Source: Pantoea sp. GD03673 (GTDB lineage Bacteria; Pseudomonadota; Gammaproteobacteria; Enterobacterales; Enterobacteriaceae). From it: a stretch of 64,000 nucleotides of DNA. Below, piece by piece: positions 60,326 to 64,000 of the stretch. The position numbers and the translations under genes are program-made. Below the pieces are notes generated by a model. That model saw only the letters and a list, made by a program, of their open reading frames with translations, made no database searches and was not told the DNA's origin. Every line of letters begins with the position of its first letter. The first letter of the stretch is position 1. Location: NCBI RefSeq assembly GCF_029844725.1, contig NZ_JAOCKJ010000005.1:124001-188000 (forward strand). The letters run 5' to 3'.

Positions 60326-61297
60326 TCAGAAGTCGCGCTGAACTGACATATGCGCAAGCGACTCCAGCGCGCTGCGCCAGGGCGATTCGGGCAGAATCCG
60401 CAAGGCTTCAATCGCTTTATCCGCTTCCTGTTCGGCGCGGCTGCGGGTCCATTCCAGTGAACCACACTGATTCATCGCTTCCAGCACTGGCTCCAGCAGA
60501 TGACGGCCATTTCCCTGCTCAATGGCTTCACGTATCATCTTCGCCTGTTCAGGCGAGCCATGCTGCATGGCATGCAGCAGCGGCAGCGTCGGCTTGCCTT
60601 CACTCAGGTCATCGCCGGTATTTTTGCCCAGCGTCTCACCGTCAGCGCTGTAATCCAGTAAATCGTCAATTAACTGGAAAGCAGTACCCAGATAACGCCC
60701 ATAATCCTGCAGCGCTTTTTCCTCTTCGGGTGTGGCTTCAGCCAGTATTGCAGAGGCCTGCGAGGCCGCTTCAAACAGGCGCGCGGTCTTGCTGTAAATC
60801 ACGCGCATGTAGCTCTCTTCGGTGATGTCGGGATCGTTAACGTTCATCAGCTGCAGCACTTCGCCCTCAGCAATAACGTTTACCGCCTCTGACATCAGCG
60901 CCAGGATACGCAGCGACCCCATGCTGGTCATCATCTGGAAGGCGCGGGTGTAAATAAAGTCACCGACCAGCACGCTTGCCGCATTGCCAAACGCCGCGTT
61001 TGCGGTCGCTTTGCCACGACGCATATCGGATTCATCCACGACATCGTCATGCAGCAGCGTGGCGGTGTGGATAAATTCGATCAGCGCCGCATTGGTCACG
61101 TGCAGGTCGCCCTTGTAGCCCATGGCACGTGCAGATAGCACGGCAATCATGGGACGGATACGCTTGCCCCCACCACTGATGATGTAGTAGCCCAACTGGT
61201 TGATGAGCGAGACATCTGAATTCAGCTGGTCGAGGATGGTCTGGTTAACGGCAGCCATATCCTGTGCGGTTAATTCATTAATCTGTTCTAAGTTCAT
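60326..61297 (-). CDS. ispB: Octaprenyl diphosphate synthase
   Basis: A 323-residue trans-prenyl transferase making the side chain of ubiquinone and menaquinone. The first Asp-rich motif is LLHDDVVDESDMRRGKA (about residue 84), the second is FQLIDDLLDYSADG (about 212). SGGGKRIRPM binds diphosphate. It is divergent from rplU-rpmA, the E. coli order. Confidence 0.96.
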   Translation of the reverse strand: MNLEQINELTAQDMAAVNQTILDQLNSDVSLINQLGYYIISGGGKRIRPMIAVLSARAMGYKGDLHVTNAALIEFIHTATLLHDDVVDESDMRRGKATANAAFGNAASVLVGDFIYTRAFQMMTSMGSLRILALMSEAVNVIAEGEVLQLMNVNDPDITEESYMRVIYSKTARLFEAASQASAILAEATPEEEKALQDYGRYLGTAFQLIDDLLDYSADGETLGKNTGDDLSEGKPTLPLLHAMQHGSPEQAKMIREAIEQGNGRHLLEPVLEAMNQCGSLEWTRSRAEQEADKAIEALRILPESPWRSALESLAHMSVQRDF

Positions 61298-61453
61298 TCG
61301 TCTTTTCAGCTATGACTCGTTATCTCTGCCATGGTAAGTGGTTTACCCAGCCAGCGTTCAGGTAATCTGTTACTGATTGTACTTGAATTTTGTGCCTGAG
61401 AAACGGTTGCATTCAGCCTGTGTTTTTTTTCTGCAAGAGTGTGCAAAGTGCTC

Positions 61454-61482
61454 TTGTCTTCTTCTGGAGTTTTGCGTAGAAT
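61454..61482 (+). promoter_or_regulatory. Sigma-70 promoter of rplU-rpmA
   Basis: TTGTCT and TAGAAT hexamers separated by exactly 17 bases, about 72 bases before the rplU start. Read by eye. Confidence 0.65.
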
Positions 61483-61553
61483 TCGCGCCCTATTGTGAAT
61501 ATTTAGCGCGCCGCCTGATGAACTAAAAGGCAAGCGCAGAAGCGGAGTTTTAT

Positions 61554-61865
61554 ATGTACGCGGTTTTCCAAAGTGGTGGTAAACAACACCGAGTAAGCGA
61601 AGGTCAGACCGTTCGCCTGGAAAAGCTGGACATCGCAACCGGTGAAACGATTGAGTTTGACCAGGTTCTGATGATTGCTAATGGCGAAGACGTGAAAATC
61701 GGCGCGCCACTGGTTTCAGGCGGAATGATCAAGGCAGAAGTTGTTGCTCACGGTCGTGGCGAAAAAATTAAGATTGTTAAGTTTCGTCGTCGTAAGCACT
61801 ACCGTAAGCAAGCAGGCCATCGCCAGTGGTTCACTGATGTGAAAATCACTGGTATCACGGCGTAA
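61554..61865 (+). CDS. rplU: 50S ribosomal protein L21
   Basis: A 103-residue large-subunit protein that binds 23S rRNA. It opens [20 protein letters not shown] and has the [18 protein letters not shown]21 signature. It is the first gene of the rplU-rpmA operon. Confidence 0.98.
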   Translation: MYAVFQSGGKQHRVSEGQTVRLEKLDIATGETIEFDQVLMIANGEDVKIGAPLVSGGMIKAEVVAHGRGEKIKIVKFRRRKHYRKQAGHRQWFTDVKITGITA

Positions 61866-61877
61866 GAGGAGATCTGA

Positions 61878-62138
<261 letters not shown>

Positions 62139-62184
62139 GGTTGTCGTGACGCAGACGTTTAACGTCTGAACGCACGAATTGAAG

Positions 62185-62210
62185 GCCCCGCAGCTCCTGC
62201 GGGGCTTTTT
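62185..62210 (+). terminator. Terminator of rplU-rpmA
   Basis: GCCCCGCAG / CTGCGGGGC perfect stem with a three-base loop followed by five T. Confidence 0.9.
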
Positions 62211-62368
62211 ACATTCTGCGGTCTGTCGCGGTAAAAGCGACGCATCACAAAAGTTTGCTGTACACTTTATGTACGCACTGGCGAAAGCCAATCCTGATTT
62301 ATCCGCCGCTGGTCAGCGCAGAAGACCCTGGCGGACCCGTCTGCAGAGTGCTGCAGGCGATTGTGTGA

Positions 62369-63553
<1,185 letters not shown>

Positions 63554-63580
63554 CAAAGCGCCTGCTACAGCGTGATATGT

Positions 63581-63612
63581 GATGCCCCCTTTCAGGCCTG
63601 AAAGGGGGCATC
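63581..63612. terminator. 32-bp perfect palindrome between obgE and menI
   Basis: GATGCCCCCTTTCAGG and its exact complement meet without a spacer, giving a long hairpin; the T tract after it is weak. It lies between convergent genes and probably ends both. Confidence 0.75.
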
Positions 63613-63625
63613 GTTCTTTCTGCCG

Positions 63626-64000
63626 TTAGCACATCACCGCTACGCTCAGCCGCGCACTGCAACACAGCTGATCCCGACTGTTGCGAATCTCTATATGCCA
63701 GCTCTGACTGCGCTTACCCAGATGCAGCGGACGGCACGTTCCCCGCACCAGACCTGCCGATACCGCACGATGATGGCTGGCATTAACGTCGACGCCGACC
63801 ACACTGCAGCCTTCTTCCACGGCCAGGTAGCCGGCAATTGAGCCCATCGACTCTGCCAGCACCACGGACGCGCCGCCATGCAGCAACCCGAATGGCTGCT
63901 GCGTACGGGCATCGACCGGCATCGTCGCTTCCAGATAATCATCGCCGATAAGGGTAAATACGATCCCCAGATGTGCGACCAGTGAGTTCTCACCCAGCGC
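63626..64000 (-). CDS. menI: 1,4-dihydroxy-2-naphthoyl-CoA hydrolase MenI, 5' truncated by window edge
   Basis: The carboxy-terminal 124 residues of a hotdog-fold thioesterase close to E. coli MenI (YdiI), which releases dihydroxynaphthoate for menaquinone synthesis. The family block [20 protein letters not shown], with catalytic Gln and Glu, is intact, followed by [16 protein letters not shown]. The frame stays open to the last base of the window (upstream in-frame [20 protein letters not shown]), so the start lies outside. In E. coli dacB is beside obgE and menI is elsewhere. The related EntH is a second possibility. Confidence 0.85.
   Translation of the reverse strand, partial: ALGENSLVAHLGIVFTLIGDDYLEATMPVDARTQQPFGLLHGGASVVLAESMGSIAGYLAVEEGCSVVGVDVNASHHRAVSAGLVRGTCRPLHLGKRSQSWHIEIRNSRDQLCCSARLSVAVMC

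Overview
The window is a stretch of enterobacterial chromosome, most likely from Pantoea or a close relative in the Erwiniaceae. The proteins read as near-orthologues of Escherichia coli proteins, and long blocks keep the E. coli gene order. Several E. coli neighbours are absent from their usual places (elbB, yhcC, frdABCD, sugE, yjeJ, yhbE, dacB). The genus is an inference from gene content and order, not from a marker gene comparison.

Positions 1-14,000 are the variable part. They hold the end of a family 28 glycoside hydrolase, a tartrate/D-malate dehydrogenase with a divergent LysR regulator, a YncE-like lipoprotein behind a probable Fur box, a DUF1330 protein and the glutathione transferase YghU. 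Next come two small catabolic operons, each pairing a TIM-barrel sugar isomerase/epimerase-type enzyme with a Gfo/Idh/MocA oxidoreductase. A LacI-family regulator lies between them, and a shared 15-bp palindromic operator stands in front of both. An AT-richer insert at about 7.6-10.5 kb carries a ClpP/SppA-like exported protein, a peptide with a microcin-type double-glycine leader, and an O-methyltransferase. A tRNA-Phe gene closes this part.

Positions 14,200-27,300 match the E. coli 94-minute region: yjdC, dsbD, cutA, dcuA, aspA, fxsA, groES-groEL (with a heat-shock promoter), yjeI, epmB, efp, ecnA, ecnB, blc, epmA. EpmA and EpmB modify the EF-P encoded between them. A 105-bp palindromic element then marks a jump to the E. 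coli 72-minute region.

Positions 27,400-63,600 hold degS, degQ, zapG, zapE, rplM-rpsI and sspA-sspB, then a non-standard pair replacing gltBD: a 1,843-residue glutamate synthase large-subunit homologue and a CysJ-like diflavin reductase. After these come arcB, the small RNA arcZ and mtgA. The ptsO-rapZ-ptsN-hpf-rpoN-lptB-lptA-lptC-kdsC-kdsD-yrbG cluster reads leftward. The mlaFEDCB, ibaG and murA genes read rightward, followed by sfsB, ispB, rplU-rpmA and obgE. Most of this block serves envelope building: LPS core sugar synthesis and LPS transport, phospholipid retrieval, peptidoglycan precursor synthesis and glycan polymerisation. The nitrogen-PTS proteins sit among them. A partial menI thioesterase runs off the right edge.

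The most interesting items are the microcin-like peptide with its tightly coupled ClpP-like partner, the two-operon LacI regulon, and the glutamate synthase/CysJ-like pair. No CRISPR array, transposase, integrase or rRNA gene was seen.
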